Shown one piece after another: positions 54,968 to 63,049 of a stretch of 64,000 nucleotides of DNA. Within the stretch, counting starts at the first letter, position 1; each line of letters opens with the position of its first letter. The notes below the pieces were generated by a model, which saw only the letters and a program-made list of their open reading frames with translations, did not search any database and was not told the DNA's origin. The translations under genes were made by a program, and so were the position numbers. The DNA comes from Massilia aquatica (GTDB lineage Bacteria; Pseudomonadota; Gammaproteobacteria; Burkholderiales; Burkholderiaceae_D). The stretch covers positions 186,001 through 250,000 of the forward strand of contig NZ_VVIW01000003.1 of assembly GCF_011682045.1 (NCBI RefSeq), read 5' to 3'.

Positions 54968-55423
54968 TCAGCGACGGTTCTGCCAGGGCTTTTTTCGCTG
55001 CGCGTCGAAGAAGAAGCCCTTCCACAGGAACATCAATTTCCCATCGGCCTTGGGGAACAGGAAGGTGCACCTGGCATCAATGGGTGTCACTGTCGCGGGC
55101 AAGTGCAGCTTGTCGGTGCTCGCGTGCATCTGCTCGCGAAAATAGTCGGCAGTGCGCTCCTGCGTTCGCGCGTAGGTCGGCGACCTGCATACGCGGCCGT
55201 CGAAGGCGAAACTGTCCTTGCTGATGCTTACCGGTTTTCCGACCAGGCGTTTCGCCTGTTTATCGTCTATCGCGGTTACATCGGCTGAGTCAAGGGCCGT
55301 AACAACTGTCCATTTGCCCAAAATATCGGCATTGTTCGCTTCACCGGCTCGCGCGCTCAATGCAATGACAGCGCCGAGGACACCGACAAACACGTGCGAT
55401 AGTGTGGATTGAAGAATTTGCAT
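54968..55423 (-). CDS. Exported hypothetical protein
   Basis: 151 residues with a signal peptide (SHVFVGVLGAVIALSARA-G). The mature part begins NNADILGKWTVVTALDSA, has CRSPTYARTQERTADYF and ARCTFLFPKADGKLMFLW (a possible disulfide pair), and ends RKKPWQNRR. The GKW start recalls small lipocalin-like domains, but this is weak. It converges with the tubulin-like operon and is the last intact gene before the decayed island. Confidence 0.65.
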   Translation of the reverse strand: MQILQSTLSHVFVGVLGAVIALSARAGEANNADILGKWTVVTALDSADVTAIDDKQAKRLVGKPVSISKDSFAFDGRVCRSPTYARTQERTADYFREQMHASTDKLHLPATVTPIDARCTFLFPKADGKLMFLWKGFFFDAQRKKPWQNRR

Positions 55424-55439
55424 CGTATTGGCGCCCCGG

Positions 55440-55838
55440 CTATTTTTCAGACGACAGGAAGGGCGCGGCTTCGCCAGCCCTGCGGATGATCAAGCCCCTT
55501 AAAAGAACGAACTTCGTCTTGCCGTCGCGTCCCTTGACCCGTGCTTTTGTCATTGATGCGATCAGCCGTCCAGCCGCCTTCAGGTTGCCGCTGCCGACGA
55601 GGTCGAATATGTCCGATGAGCCTGGGATGCCGAGGTTGTATGCCAGGCTCACCAAGGCGTCAAATTGAATCTCGGATAATGCCTGCTTAGTAACCCGGCG
55701 GCGAACACCCCTCTCCGCTTCCGCGACTTTTGATGAGAACGCCACCTCGACTTGAGCTGCACTGACCTTCTGCTTCAGCTCAGCTGCGGTGCATGGGCCA
55801 TCGTGGGCTTTGATACCGATGCCCCAGGTGCAATTTCC
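55440..55838 (-). pseudogene. Remnant of a GH24 phage-type lysozyme
   Basis: One frame reads GNCTWGIGIKAHDGPCT (from about 55838), then ELKQKVSAAQVEVAFSSKV and IQFDALVSLAYNLG, ending PFLSSEK at 55440. The CTWGIG and FDALVSLAYNLG motifs are those of GH24 endolysins. The first in-frame start (GTG, 55745) would skip the motif region. Upstream, the expected catalytic glutamate segment is not recognisable, although the frame stays open. So it is a front-truncated or decayed endolysin, pointing to a former prophage beside the tRNA. Confidence 0.6.
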
Positions 55839-56061
55839 GCACGCAACGCAACTTATACGGAGTTGGTGCGCATTAGCGGTCGAATGCGCATGTACAGACC
55901 AGCCGAGCCTGAGGCTTGGCGCGGCCGTGAAGCCTTACCCGGCCATGGCAGCTTAACGCTAAGTGCTCCATACTACTGATGGAAAAGGCGCGATCGACGA
56001 GGTGCTGTTGGGAGATGCAGACACTTTGCGGACAAGCTATGCGCTGGTGCAGCAAGGAGGA

Positions 56062-56138
56062 TGGTCAGGGTGAGAGGATTCGAACCTCCGGCCTCTGTGT
56101 CCCGAACGCAGCGCTCTACCAGGCTGAGCCATACCCCA
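56062..56138 (-). tRNA. tRNA-Pro(CGG), degenerate copy
   Basis: 77 nt including encoded CCA, with anticodon loop TTCGGGA (CGG) and intact D and T arms. Compared with the copy at 59407-59483 it has four differences, all transitions: pair 1-72 becomes T-G, 2-71 becomes G-T, 7-66 becomes an A-C mismatch, and 30-40 becomes a C-A mismatch in the anticodon stem. It is probably non-functional and marks the left end of an island. Confidence 0.75.
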
Positions 56139-56354
56139 ACGGCAAATCGTGATTCCTTTACCTACCAACGCCTTGTAAAAACAATGATTTGGTGACCGCT
56201 CCGCTTACTTGCGCATAGTTGCGCGAAACCGTAACCAAGAGCTCTTTGGTATGCATTGGTATGCATTGGTATTCATTTCAACGAAGTCGAAGAAAGATGA
56301 CAAACGAAAAAGCCGCCCATTGAGGCGGCTCGTCTACGCATCTTGAGGTGCGCG

Positions 56355-56598
56355 CTACAGTCTCCACGCGCTGCCGACTCCGCCAAAGAATACTCGCTCT
56401 TCCGGTGCGTATCCAATACTTTGCCCAAGAAACGTTCTCTGTCCATCCAGCTCCAGTTGAACGAGTTTCCTTGAGGCAGGAGGGGGGAAGCCCCAATGCA
56501 TGCAACGCACAGCCCGATTGGTAACCGCTGGACGTGGCAAATATTTCCTCGTTGTTGTACAGGCTCGCTATAAGAGCGCGAGAGGAGTTGCGGGACAT
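56355..56598 (-). pseudogene. Possible small gene broken by a frameshift in a C6 run
   Basis: A frame starting at 56598 reads MSRNSSRALIASLYNNEEIF, ATSSGYQSGCALHALG. Coding character then continues in another frame: FPPPASRKLVQLELDGQRT, GQSIGYAPEERVFFGG, ending SAWRL at 56355. The switch falls in GGCTTCCCCCCTCC, a six-C run (around 56485-56490). It could be a real frameshift, a sequencing error, or chance. Family unknown. Confidence 0.3.
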
Positions 56599-57036
56599 AC
56601 TCAGTTTGATGTGAATACGTTTATATTGTTCCTTTGTATATTCTAAATTTTTCAGTTAGAAGGATGCCAAATGCATCGGCCAAAACGGCGGACGCAGAGA
56701 GAGTTAATACTTGGAGTGATGGTTCTGGCTGCTCCTGACGAACAGGGTCAGCGAGCAATATCGACGCAGGCCCGTCGCGCTAGGAACCAGCGTCAGTCGG
56801 TCAGGTGTTCGTTCATCTTAGAGACTTCAGCGCTGAAATTGTGCGGTGCTTGACGTAGATGATTCTGCGAGGTGTCTTTTGATGACTTGGCGCGATAACG
56901 AGAGTTGCATGGCACCGCTAATTTTTCGACGAAGAGGTGGGCGTACTGCAATTCAAATGTCGTCGCGGACCGGATGGTACAAAAGTGAACGCGCGAGATT
57001 TCAGCGCCGAAATCGCAAGCGTAGCTTCCTTCAAAT

Positions 57037-57273
57037 TTAAGCTTGGCCTGTTTCCTGAGCGTGGTCAGGGAACTTAGATGCTGCGTCTGTGCCAGTAACG
57101 CAGTATTCGTCATCCAAGCATCCTGTAATTTCTCCCAGTGCCAGAGCCCATCGGTCGTGGAAGCGTCCCATGTCGCTCACCTCAAGATTTTCCAAGAATG
57201 TGTGGAATGCCCTTCTGGAGGCGAACACCGGGCGCAGCAAGGCCATTGATTCTTTAAGTAGGTGCTCAGGCAA
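57037..57273 (-). CDS. Doubtful small protein
   Basis: 78 residues from a TTG start, with a stop three codons upstream. The sequence (MALLRPVFASRRAFHTFLEN, MGRFHDRWALALGEITGCLDDE) has plausible amino-acid composition but no ribosome site and no recognised family. It may be the tail of a broken gene. Confidence 0.3.
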   Translation of the reverse strand: MPEHLLKESMALLRPVFASRRAFHTFLENLEVSDMGRFHDRWALALGEITGCLDDEYCVTGTDAASKFPDHAQETGQA

Positions 57274-57644
57274 GCCTGCCTATGTGATGTGGTCAGCGTG
57301 TAGCTGATTCGTAAATGATGCGTATGGCAATTTGATTGTCAAGCGGGAGGGGGAATGTCGCGTTGTATTGAATCACCCGCATCGTTGAACGCTGCTCGTT
57401 AGGGGAAGTGATGAGGGGCGGCGCAATCATGGAAGTGCGATTTTTACTTGTGTATGCACAGTATCAACTATGGAATGTCCACGCATCGGCAGTCAAGTTG
57501 CCACAAGGCTATTAAAAGAGCATCAGCAAATTGCCATTCGTTGAAATTCATTGGGGTAACTATCGTTTCCTATGGTAAAAATTTACTTTTATGGAACTTT
57601 TCAATGATAAAATATCAGAAACTACTAACATGCATTGAAAATTT

Positions 57645-58091
57645 ATGCCCAAATATCCAGAAGAAGTGAGTTTTCCTTTAGCTGTAGCACATGCTTTGGA
57701 AAGCATATCTCCCATGAAGAGGGCTATTGCGGAAAAGGCGCAAATTTACGGTGGCTGTCACGTCTTAGCACTATTAGCTTGCTTAGTTCTAGCGTTCTAT
57801 TCCGGTTGGGTCCGCTGGGTGGCCGAGTTCTTCGTTTTGATCTCCCTGATTAACACGTGGTGTATGCGAAATGCATTATCGCAGCTGCAATCATATATGT
57901 CGACCGCCCATCCTGGTGGGCTAGACGCAGTCCTGTGGAAACACAGGATTTTGAATTATGTAGCGCTTCTATTGATGAGTTATGCCGTAGTCGCTATTTT
58001 GGTCTCTTGGTCCGGATGTATGCTCTCTGTATTTTTGGTAATGCTTATTAATATGGTCCATTATGCTGGCTATCGGGGGAGCGGTGCGTAG
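57645..58091 (+). CDS. Hypothetical four-helix membrane protein
   Basis: 148 residues starting MPKYPEEVSFPLAVAHAL. Four hydrophobic segments (HVLALLACLVLAFYSGW, AEFFVLISLINTW, YVALLLMSYAVVAILVSW, MLSVFLVMLINMVHYAG). AT-rich, with no clear ribosome site, but a consistent membrane-protein pattern. The next gene starts 30 bp later on the same strand with a strong site, so the two look like a cargo pair of the island. Function unknown. Confidence 0.58.
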   Translation: MPKYPEEVSFPLAVAHALESISPMKRAIAEKAQIYGGCHVLALLACLVLAFYSGWVRWVAEFFVLISLINTWCMRNALSQLQSYMSTAHPGGLDAVLWKHRILNYVALLLMSYAVVAILVSWSGCMLSVFLVMLINMVHYAGYRGSGA

Positions 58092-58121
58092 GTGCGCGAA
58101 CAATAGAATAAGGAGAGAAAA

Positions 58122-58763
58122 TTGGGATACCCGATAATTCGCTACAAATGTTCTAAGTGCGCTCGACAAGAGAGTGGAGGCGGCTCGCATAAACCGCTCT
58201 ACTATCGACTTTCGAATGGTCGATATATGCGGCTAAATTCGTGTGTGGGCTGGTGTTTCTCATGCGATGGGTTGCGAAACATAGAGGACCTCTCGTTGGA
58301 TGACCACTTAGCCGTTGTGCGCCGTATATCTCGTTCACTTGGCTCCGCAACGTCACGTTGGAGATGGTTTGCGACTACGTGGGAGTGCCAATCGTTTCAT
58401 GCACTTGATGAAGGGCTATCCAATTCGCGTGAAATCGATGCCGAAAATTTCCGGAAGATGGCAAGACAATTAGAAGAAGCGACCACCTATATCGAATATT
58501 TGTCTTTGCGGAAATCTGAACCCAAGTGTTTGACATGCTCCAGTGAAAACGTGGAGCGCTTGACCAGGCAGGAAACCGAGGATTTTTGGGGCGGATGGAA
58601 CCATCCGGTGTGTGGAGGCACCCTAGTACAGTCAATCCTCGGGAGTATGAATCTTATCGCGAGTGCGACTCGGTTGGTCTACGGCCCTGATGGTGGGTTT
58701 TCCTGTGAGGAGCCTGAGTCTCCGTGCGAGCTACTTTCTAAATTTACACATCAGGAAGATTGA
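58122..58763 (+). CDS. Zinc-ribbon hypothetical protein with TTG start
   Basis: 213 residues from a TTG that follows AATAAGGAGAG at ideal distance. The N-terminal pairs CSKC (residues 9-12) and CFSC form one zinc-binding set. A middle helix (EIDAENFRKMARQLEEATTYIEY) is followed by CLTCSSENVERL with a later CGG, a second ribbon-like set. Soluble and AT-rich. No family is recognised; a nucleic-acid or protein-binding role is plausible. Co-oriented with the membrane protein before it. Confidence 0.6.
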   Translation: MGYPIIRYKCSKCARQESGGGSHKPLYYRLSNGRYMRLNSCVGWCFSCDGLRNIEDLSLDDHLAVVRRISRSLGSATSRWRWFATTWECQSFHALDEGLSNSREIDAENFRKMARQLEEATTYIEYLSLRKSEPKCLTCSSENVERLTRQETEDFWGGWNHPVCGGTLVQSILGSMNLIASATRLVYGPDGGFSCEEPESPCELLSKFTHQED

Positions 58764-58810
58764 ACGAAGCAGCATGCGATAAGTCAAATTAAAAGAATGG
58801 TAAATTAACA

Positions 58811-58918
58811 ATGGCAACGAGCCCCGGAAACAAGAATCCTGGTAACAATTTTGAATATTACTGTCCAAAAACTAGTTCTAACAAAGCTGTTCCTGCTAAG
58901 TTAAGGGGTAAAGGATAA
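58811..58918 (+). CDS. Possible 35-residue peptide
   Basis: ATG to TAA encodes MATSPGNKNPGNNFEYY, CPKTSSNKAVPAKLRGKG. Composition is low-complexity and basic; there is no ribosome site. It is listed because it follows the zinc-ribbon gene closely on the same strand. Chance occurrence is quite possible. Confidence 0.22.
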   Translation: MATSPGNKNPGNNFEYYCPKTSSNKAVPAKLRGKG

Positions 58919-59406
58919 GAAGTTAAAATATAGGAGGTCAGAGCATTTTATTGATACAAAATTTCTCTGGTTAGTAATGTTTTTTTTCCGGAAAAAGGAA
59001 AGCTACTAACGGAGCGTGTCGTTCTGGAGTTGGAAATCAGTTTGGGCGCAATCGAATGCGGATACGGAAGATGAACCGCTGCACTTCTGATTTGGCAATG
59101 AATTCACACGAGGCAACTCTTTTGAAACCTTACTTAATTGCCCGGAAAGATGATGCATTTAGCCTAATTTTTGGTAATTCCGACCAAGCCTTAGAGTTAT
59201 CTCTGATACGCATGTTGAGTCCTCGGAGAAGGCCGATTTGTCGTTCGTGCATGGCAGCATGGGAGCGTACTTGACGGCGCAATACTGATTGGCTACCGGG
59301 GGGCAAGCTTGATTTATTTCCGCATACCACGATTTTCACGAAAGCGTTAGTACTTCCCCGCGCTAGTGCCGCTTTCTCAATGAATCATAGTAAGTCCCCT
59401 TACTTC
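58919..59406. other. Gene-free AT-rich DNA left of the intact tRNA
   Basis: About 490 bp without a convincing gene. A 72-codon frame at 59056-59274 has neither ribosome site nor coding-like composition. This is the right end of the inserted island, next to the 3' end of tRNA-Pro where integrases typically act. Confidence 0.4.
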
Positions 59407-59483
59407 TGGTCGGGGTGAGAGGATTCGAACCTCCGGCCTCTGCGTCCCGAACGCAGCGCTCTACCAGGCTGAGCCACACCCCG
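59407..59483 (-). tRNA. tRNA-Pro(CGG), intact copy
   Basis: 77 nt including encoded CCA. The acceptor stem CGGGGTG pairs with CACCCCG. The D arm is GCTC/GAGC, the anticodon stem CTGCG/CGCAG has loop TTCGGGA (anticodon CGG), and the T arm GGAGG-TTCGAAT-CCTC is canonical. All stems pair. It is transcribed away from the island and next to ispB. Confidence 0.95.
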
Positions 59484-59521
59484 ACGGGTGGTCAGATCTC
59501 ACGCCTGATAAATTATGCCGC

Positions 59522-60511
59522 TCAGTGGTTCCTGTCAACTGCAAAGGTACACAGTTGCAGCAGGCTTTGCTTGTACAAACTTTCCGGCAATCCTGCAATC
59601 GCGTCCGCCGCGCGCTTGGCGGCAATTTCCGCCTCGCGCCGCGTGTAGTCGAGCGCGCCGCTGCTGGTCACCGCCGCCAGGATCGCGTCGAAATGCTGCT
59701 CGTCGCCTTGCTCGATGCAATTACGCACCAGTTCGCGCTGTTCCGGCGTGCCGTTTTCCATCAGCCAGATCAGCGGCAGGGTCGGCTTGCCTTCGCGCAG
59801 GTCGTCGCCGACGTTCTTGCCGATTTCGCTGGCGTCGCCCGCGTAGTCGAGCACGTCGTCGATCAGCTGGAAGGCCGTGCCCAGCGAGCGGCCGTATTCG
59901 CCGGCCGCGCTGATCTCGTCATCGTTGGCGCCGGAAATGAGCGCGCCCAGCTCGGCCGCCGCCTCGAACAGCTTGGCGGTCTTGGAGCGGATGACTTTCA
60001 GGTAGCTTTCCTGCGTCACATCCGGATCGTGCATATTGAGCAGCTGCAGCACTTCGCCTTCGGCGATCACATTGGTCGCGTCCGACAGAATCTGCATCAC
60101 GCGCATATTGTTCAGGCCGACCATCATCTGGAACGAACGCGAGTACAGGAAGTCGCCCACCAGCACCGAGGCCGCGTTGCCGAACAGCGCGTTGGCGGTC
60201 TGGCGCCCGCGCCGCATCGACGACTCGTCGACCACGTCGTCGTGCAGCAGGGTGGCGGTGTGGATGAATTCGACCACGGCGGCCAGCTCATGGTGGGCCG
60301 TGCCCTTGTAGCCATAGGCGTTAGCCACCAGCAACACCAGCACGGGGCGGATGCGCTTGCCCCCGGCGCTGATGATGTATTCGGCAATCTGGTTGACCAG
60401 GCTGACCTCGGAATGCAGGCGCGCGCGGATCACCGTGTTGACTGCCTCCATGTCCGGAGCGATCGATTGGGCGATGGAATTTTGGGGTGCGTGTAAGATG
60501 GCGGCGGACAA
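59522..60511 (-). CDS. ispB: Octaprenyl diphosphate synthase IspB
   Basis: About 329 residues if the TTG at 60511 is used. The inner ATG at 60451 (MEAVNTVIRA) would drop a stretch that E. coli IspB also has before the matching DM-x-x-VN, and an ATG at 60574 gives a longer leader. The two aspartate-rich motifs are present: LLHDDVVDESSMRRG and LIDDVLDYAGD, with GGKRIRPVLVLL ahead. IspB extends isoprenyl chains for the ubiquinone side chain. Divergent from rplU, as in related beta-proteobacteria. Confidence 0.92.
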   Translation of the reverse strand: MSAAILHAPQNSIAQSIAPDMEAVNTVIRARLHSEVSLVNQIAEYIISAGGKRIRPVLVLLVANAYGYKGTAHHELAAVVEFIHTATLLHDDVVDESSMRRGRQTANALFGNAASVLVGDFLYSRSFQMMVGLNNMRVMQILSDATNVIAEGEVLQLLNMHDPDVTQESYLKVIRSKTAKLFEAAAELGALISGANDDEISAAGEYGRSLGTAFQLIDDVLDYAGDASEIGKNVGDDLREGKPTLPLIWLMENGTPEQRELVRNCIEQGDEQHFDAILAAVTSSGALDYTRREAEIAAKRAADAIAGLPESLYKQSLLQLCTFAVDRNH

Positions 60512-60675
60512 GGCGAACCTGCAATGGACGTTAGGTGCGGCGATTATACGACAAGCCGCCTGTTTCCGCCCCATGCTCTACGGTTAAGCCCGCCCGCCGG
60601 CAGCGCCGGCCGTGCGTCCGTGGCGCGCCATGTCGTTGCCGACATACCACGAACATGTGGCCCTGTGCATGTATT

Positions 60676-60704
60676 TTGACGAAAAAAACCAATCCATGTA
60701 TAAT
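60676..60704 (+). promoter_or_regulatory. Sigma-70 promoter of rplU-rpmA
   Basis: A -35 box TTGACG (60676-60681) and a perfect -10 box TATAAT (60699-60704) are separated by 17 bp, 59 bp before the rplU start. This is near-consensus, as expected for a ribosomal protein operon. Confidence 0.85.
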
Positions 60705-60762
60705 CTGCGGTTCCCCCGGCTCCGGCCAGGGAATTTTTTAACATTTGATGAGGTTTCCTATC

Positions 60763-61074
60763 ATGTACGCGGTCATAAAAACCGGTGGCAAACAATACAA
60801 AGTTGTCGCTGGCGAAAAACTTAAAGTAGAACAGATACCGGCAGACATTGGTTCCGAACTCACCATCGATCAAGTTCTCGCAGTAGGCGCGGGCGACACC
60901 ATCAAGTTTGGTGCGCCATTGGTCGAAGGTGCAACGGTACTGGTAACTGTTGTGGCACACGGTCGTCACGATAAAGTGAAGATTTTCAAGATGCGTCGTC
61001 GTAAGCACTACCAAAAGCATCAGGGCCATCGCCAGAATTTCACCGAAATTCAAATCGTTTCGATCAACGGTTAA
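60763..61074 (+). CDS. rplU: 50S ribosomal protein L21
   Basis: 103 residues from the ATG at 60763 ([14 protein letters not shown]), with GATGAGG as ribosome site; an ATG 18 bp upstream would give an atypical extension. The sequence is the canonical L21, including the basic [14 protein letters not shown] segment and C-terminal [10 protein letters not shown]. It binds 23S rRNA in the large subunit. First gene of the rplU-rpmA unit. Confidence 0.97.
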   Translation: MYAVIKTGGKQYKVVAGEKLKVEQIPADIGSELTIDQVLAVGAGDTIKFGAPLVEGATVLVTVVAHGRHDKVKIFKMRRRKHYQKHQGHRQNFTEIQIVSING

Positions 61075-61145
61075 TTCCGTGTGCCAGGCGCGCAAGCGCC
61101 CGGCTAGATCAGTCCAAAGTTAACCAGCTATCCAGGAGTATTTAA

Positions 61146-61430
61146 ATGGCACACAAAAAAGGCGGCGGCACAACGCGCAACGGCCGTGACTCAGAATCAA
61201 AACGCCTTGGCGTTAAAGTCTACGGCGGCCAGACCATCAATGCCGGCGGCATCATCATCCGTCAGCGCGGCACCCCGGTGCGCGCAGGCGAAAACGTCGG
61301 CACCGGCAAGGATCACACCCTGTTCGCGCTGGTCGACGGCAAGGTGAAGTTCGTTGTCAAGGGCGCAGGCTCGAAGCAGTTCGTTACCGTTGTTGCTAAC
61401 GACGCAGCTCCAGCAGCAGTCGCAGCGTAA
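61146..61430 (+). CDS. rpmA: 50S ribosomal protein L27
   Basis: 94 residues starting [18 protein letters not shown], the conserved N-terminus that reaches the peptidyl-transferase centre, followed by [20 protein letters not shown]. Ribosome site TCCAGGAG. A short alanine-rich tail (APAAVAA) extends beyond the minimal L27. It lies 71 bp after rplU and before an intrinsic terminator. Confidence 0.97.
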   Translation: MAHKKGGGTTRNGRDSESKRLGVKVYGGQTINAGGIIIRQRGTPVRAGENVGTGKDHTLFALVDGKVKFVVKGAGSKQFVTVVANDAAPAAVAA

Positions 61431-61482
61431 GTTGTATCCGCGCTGTCATGGCGCACATTTGTAAGGCGCAAGCCTTCCATTG

Positions 61483-61511
61483 AAAGGCTCTGCCCACGGT
61501 AGAGCCTTTTT
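61483..61511 (+). terminator. Intrinsic terminator after rpmA
   Basis: Stem arms aaggctct (61484-61491) and agagcctt (61501-61508) with a 9-nt loop are followed by a run of T. It separates rplU-rpmA from obgE, whose start is 22 bp further on; read-through may still supply obgE. Confidence 0.82.
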
Positions 61512-61532
61512 AGTTTTAGGGCGGCACAAAAT

Positions 61533-62642
61533 ATGAAGTTTATCGACGAAGCAAAAATCGAGGTCATCGCCGGCGACGGCGGCAATGGCTGCGCATCGTT
61601 CTGTCGCGAGAAATTCCGGCCTTTCGGCGGCCCGGACGGCGGCGACGGCGGCAAGGGGGGCTCGATCTGGGCCGTTGCGGACCGCAACATCAACACCCTG
61701 GTCGACTTCCGTTACTCCAAAATGCACAAGGGCAGGGACGGCGAACCAGGCCGCGGCGCGGACTGCTATGGCAAGGGCGCGGAAGACATCTACATGCGCA
61801 TGCCGGTCGGCACCTTGATCGTCGATAACAACAACGGCGAGATCATCGCCGATCTGACCGAACACGGCCAGACCGAACTGCTGGCCAAGGGCGGCGAGGG
61901 CGGCTGGGGCAATATCCACTTCAAGTCGTCCACCAACCGCGCTCCGCGTCAAAAGACCGAGGGCAAGGAAGGCGAACGGCGCGAACTGCGCCTGGAACTG
62001 AAAGTGCTGGCCGACGTGGGCCTGTTGGGCATGCCGAACGCCGGCAAGTCGACCTTCATTACGGCCGTCTCGAACGCCAAGCCGAAGATCGCCGACTACC
62101 CGTTCACCACCTTGCACCCGAACCTGGGCGTGGTGCGCGTGTCGCACGAGAAGAGCTTCGTCATCGCCGACATTCCCGGCCTGATCGAAGGCGCCTCCGA
62201 AGGCGCGGGCCTCGGCCACCAGTTCTTGCGCCACCTGCAGCGTACCGGCCTGTTGCTGCACATCGTCGACATGGCCCCGTTCGAGACCAATGTCGATCCG
62301 GTCAAGGAAGCCAAGGCCCTGATCAAGGAACTGGAAAAGTACGACGAGTCGCTGGTCGACAAGCCGCGCTGGTTCGTCCTGAACAAGCTCGATGTGGTGC
62401 CGGCAGAAGACCGCAAGAAGCTGGTCAAGGATTTCGTCAAGCGCATGGCCTGGAAGGGTCCTGTGTTCGAAATTTCGGCCCTGAGCCACGAAGGCTGCCC
62501 GGAGCTGGTCAACGCCATCTACCTGCACCTCGAGACCATCAAGAAGAGCGAGCACCGCGCCGAAGAAACGCAGATGACCGAAGAAGCACGCGGCATTGCG
62601 TCGATCGATCCGGACGATCCACGCTTCAAGATCCTCGACTAA
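61533..62642 (+). CDS. obgE: GTPase Obg (CgtA)
   Basis: 369 residues. The N-terminal glycine-rich Obg fold ([30 protein letters not shown]) is followed by the GTPase domain with G1 GMPNAGKS, G2 around DYPFTT, G3 DIPGLIEGA and G4 NKLDVV. Obg couples GTP to 50S ribosome assembly and stress responses. Position after rpmA is conserved in most proteobacteria. Confidence 0.97.
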   Translation: MKFIDEAKIEVIAGDGGNGCASFCREKFRPFGGPDGGDGGKGGSIWAVADRNINTLVDFRYSKMHKGRDGEPGRGADCYGKGAEDIYMRMPVGTLIVDNNNGEIIADLTEHGQTELLAKGGEGGWGNIHFKSSTNRAPRQKTEGKEGERRELRLELKVLADVGLLGMPNAGKSTFITAVSNAKPKIADYPFTTLHPNLGVVRVSHEKSFVIADIPGLIEGASEGAGLGHQFLRHLQRTGLLLHIVDMAPFETNVDPVKEAKALIKELEKYDESLVDKPRWFVLNKLDVVPAEDRKKLVKDFVKRMAWKGPVFEISALSHEGCPELVNAIYLHLETIKKSEHRAEETQMTEEARGIASIDPDDPRFKILD

Positions 62643-62655
62643 GTTGGCAGTATCC

Positions 62656-63033
62656 ATGCTCAAGCAGAAGCTGCGCGCGCAGCTTCTGAACCTGATCGCC
62701 CTTGCCAGTTCGCTGGCCGCACTCGCGGCCTTGCTGGACCCGGACCGGGTGGCGATCGCCATGGGCGTGTTTCTCGTTGGCGTGAACGGCTACAGCCAGT
62801 TCTTCGCCATGTATGTCGGCGTCAGGGTGGCTACCGCCGCCCTGGCGCTGCTGGCAGCAAGGCAGGCCGACCAGCCTGTCCTCGGCGATATCACCGCATT
62901 GTTCGTCCTGGCGCAGCCGGCCGGCCGCTTTGTCGCGGCTTTCGCCATCGGCCTGCCCCAGGGATTGTTGTTAATCGTTTGCGGGATCGAACTGGCGGCA
63001 GGCCTCCTGCTGCTTGCCTTGCGCCCGCGCTGA
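62656..63033 (+). CDS. Small integral membrane protein of unknown function
   Basis: 125 residues from the ATG at 62656 ([17 protein letters not shown]); a longer frame from 62596 overlaps obgE and is rejected. Four hydrophobic helices are predicted ([64 protein letters not shown]). Located 13 bp after obgE and 16 bp before proB, so it is co-transcribed with them. No charged catalytic residues stand out. Confidence 0.7.
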   Translation: MLKQKLRAQLLNLIALASSLAALAALLDPDRVAIAMGVFLVGVNGYSQFFAMYVGVRVATAALALLAARQADQPVLGDITALFVLAQPAGRFVAAFAIGLPQGLLLIVCGIELAAGLLLLALRPR

Positions 63034-63049
63034 CAAGAACCGCCGACCC

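Larger units (their letters stand above)
56139..57644. other. Mostly non-coding decayed island DNA
   Basis: About 1.5 kb between the degenerate tRNA and the first good gene. Open frames are short and of poor coding character, except the two weak candidates listed at 56355-56598 and 57037-57273. Similar short motifs cagcgctgaaattgtgcg (near 56827) and cagcgccgaaatcgcaag (near 57002) may be remnants of a duplication. No integrase is visible. Confidence 0.4.

Noticed and set aside
56141-59406. An integrase for the tRNA-Pro island
   Set aside because: No open frame in the interval shows tyrosine- or serine-recombinase motifs; the element appears to have lost it or to have been moved by another route.
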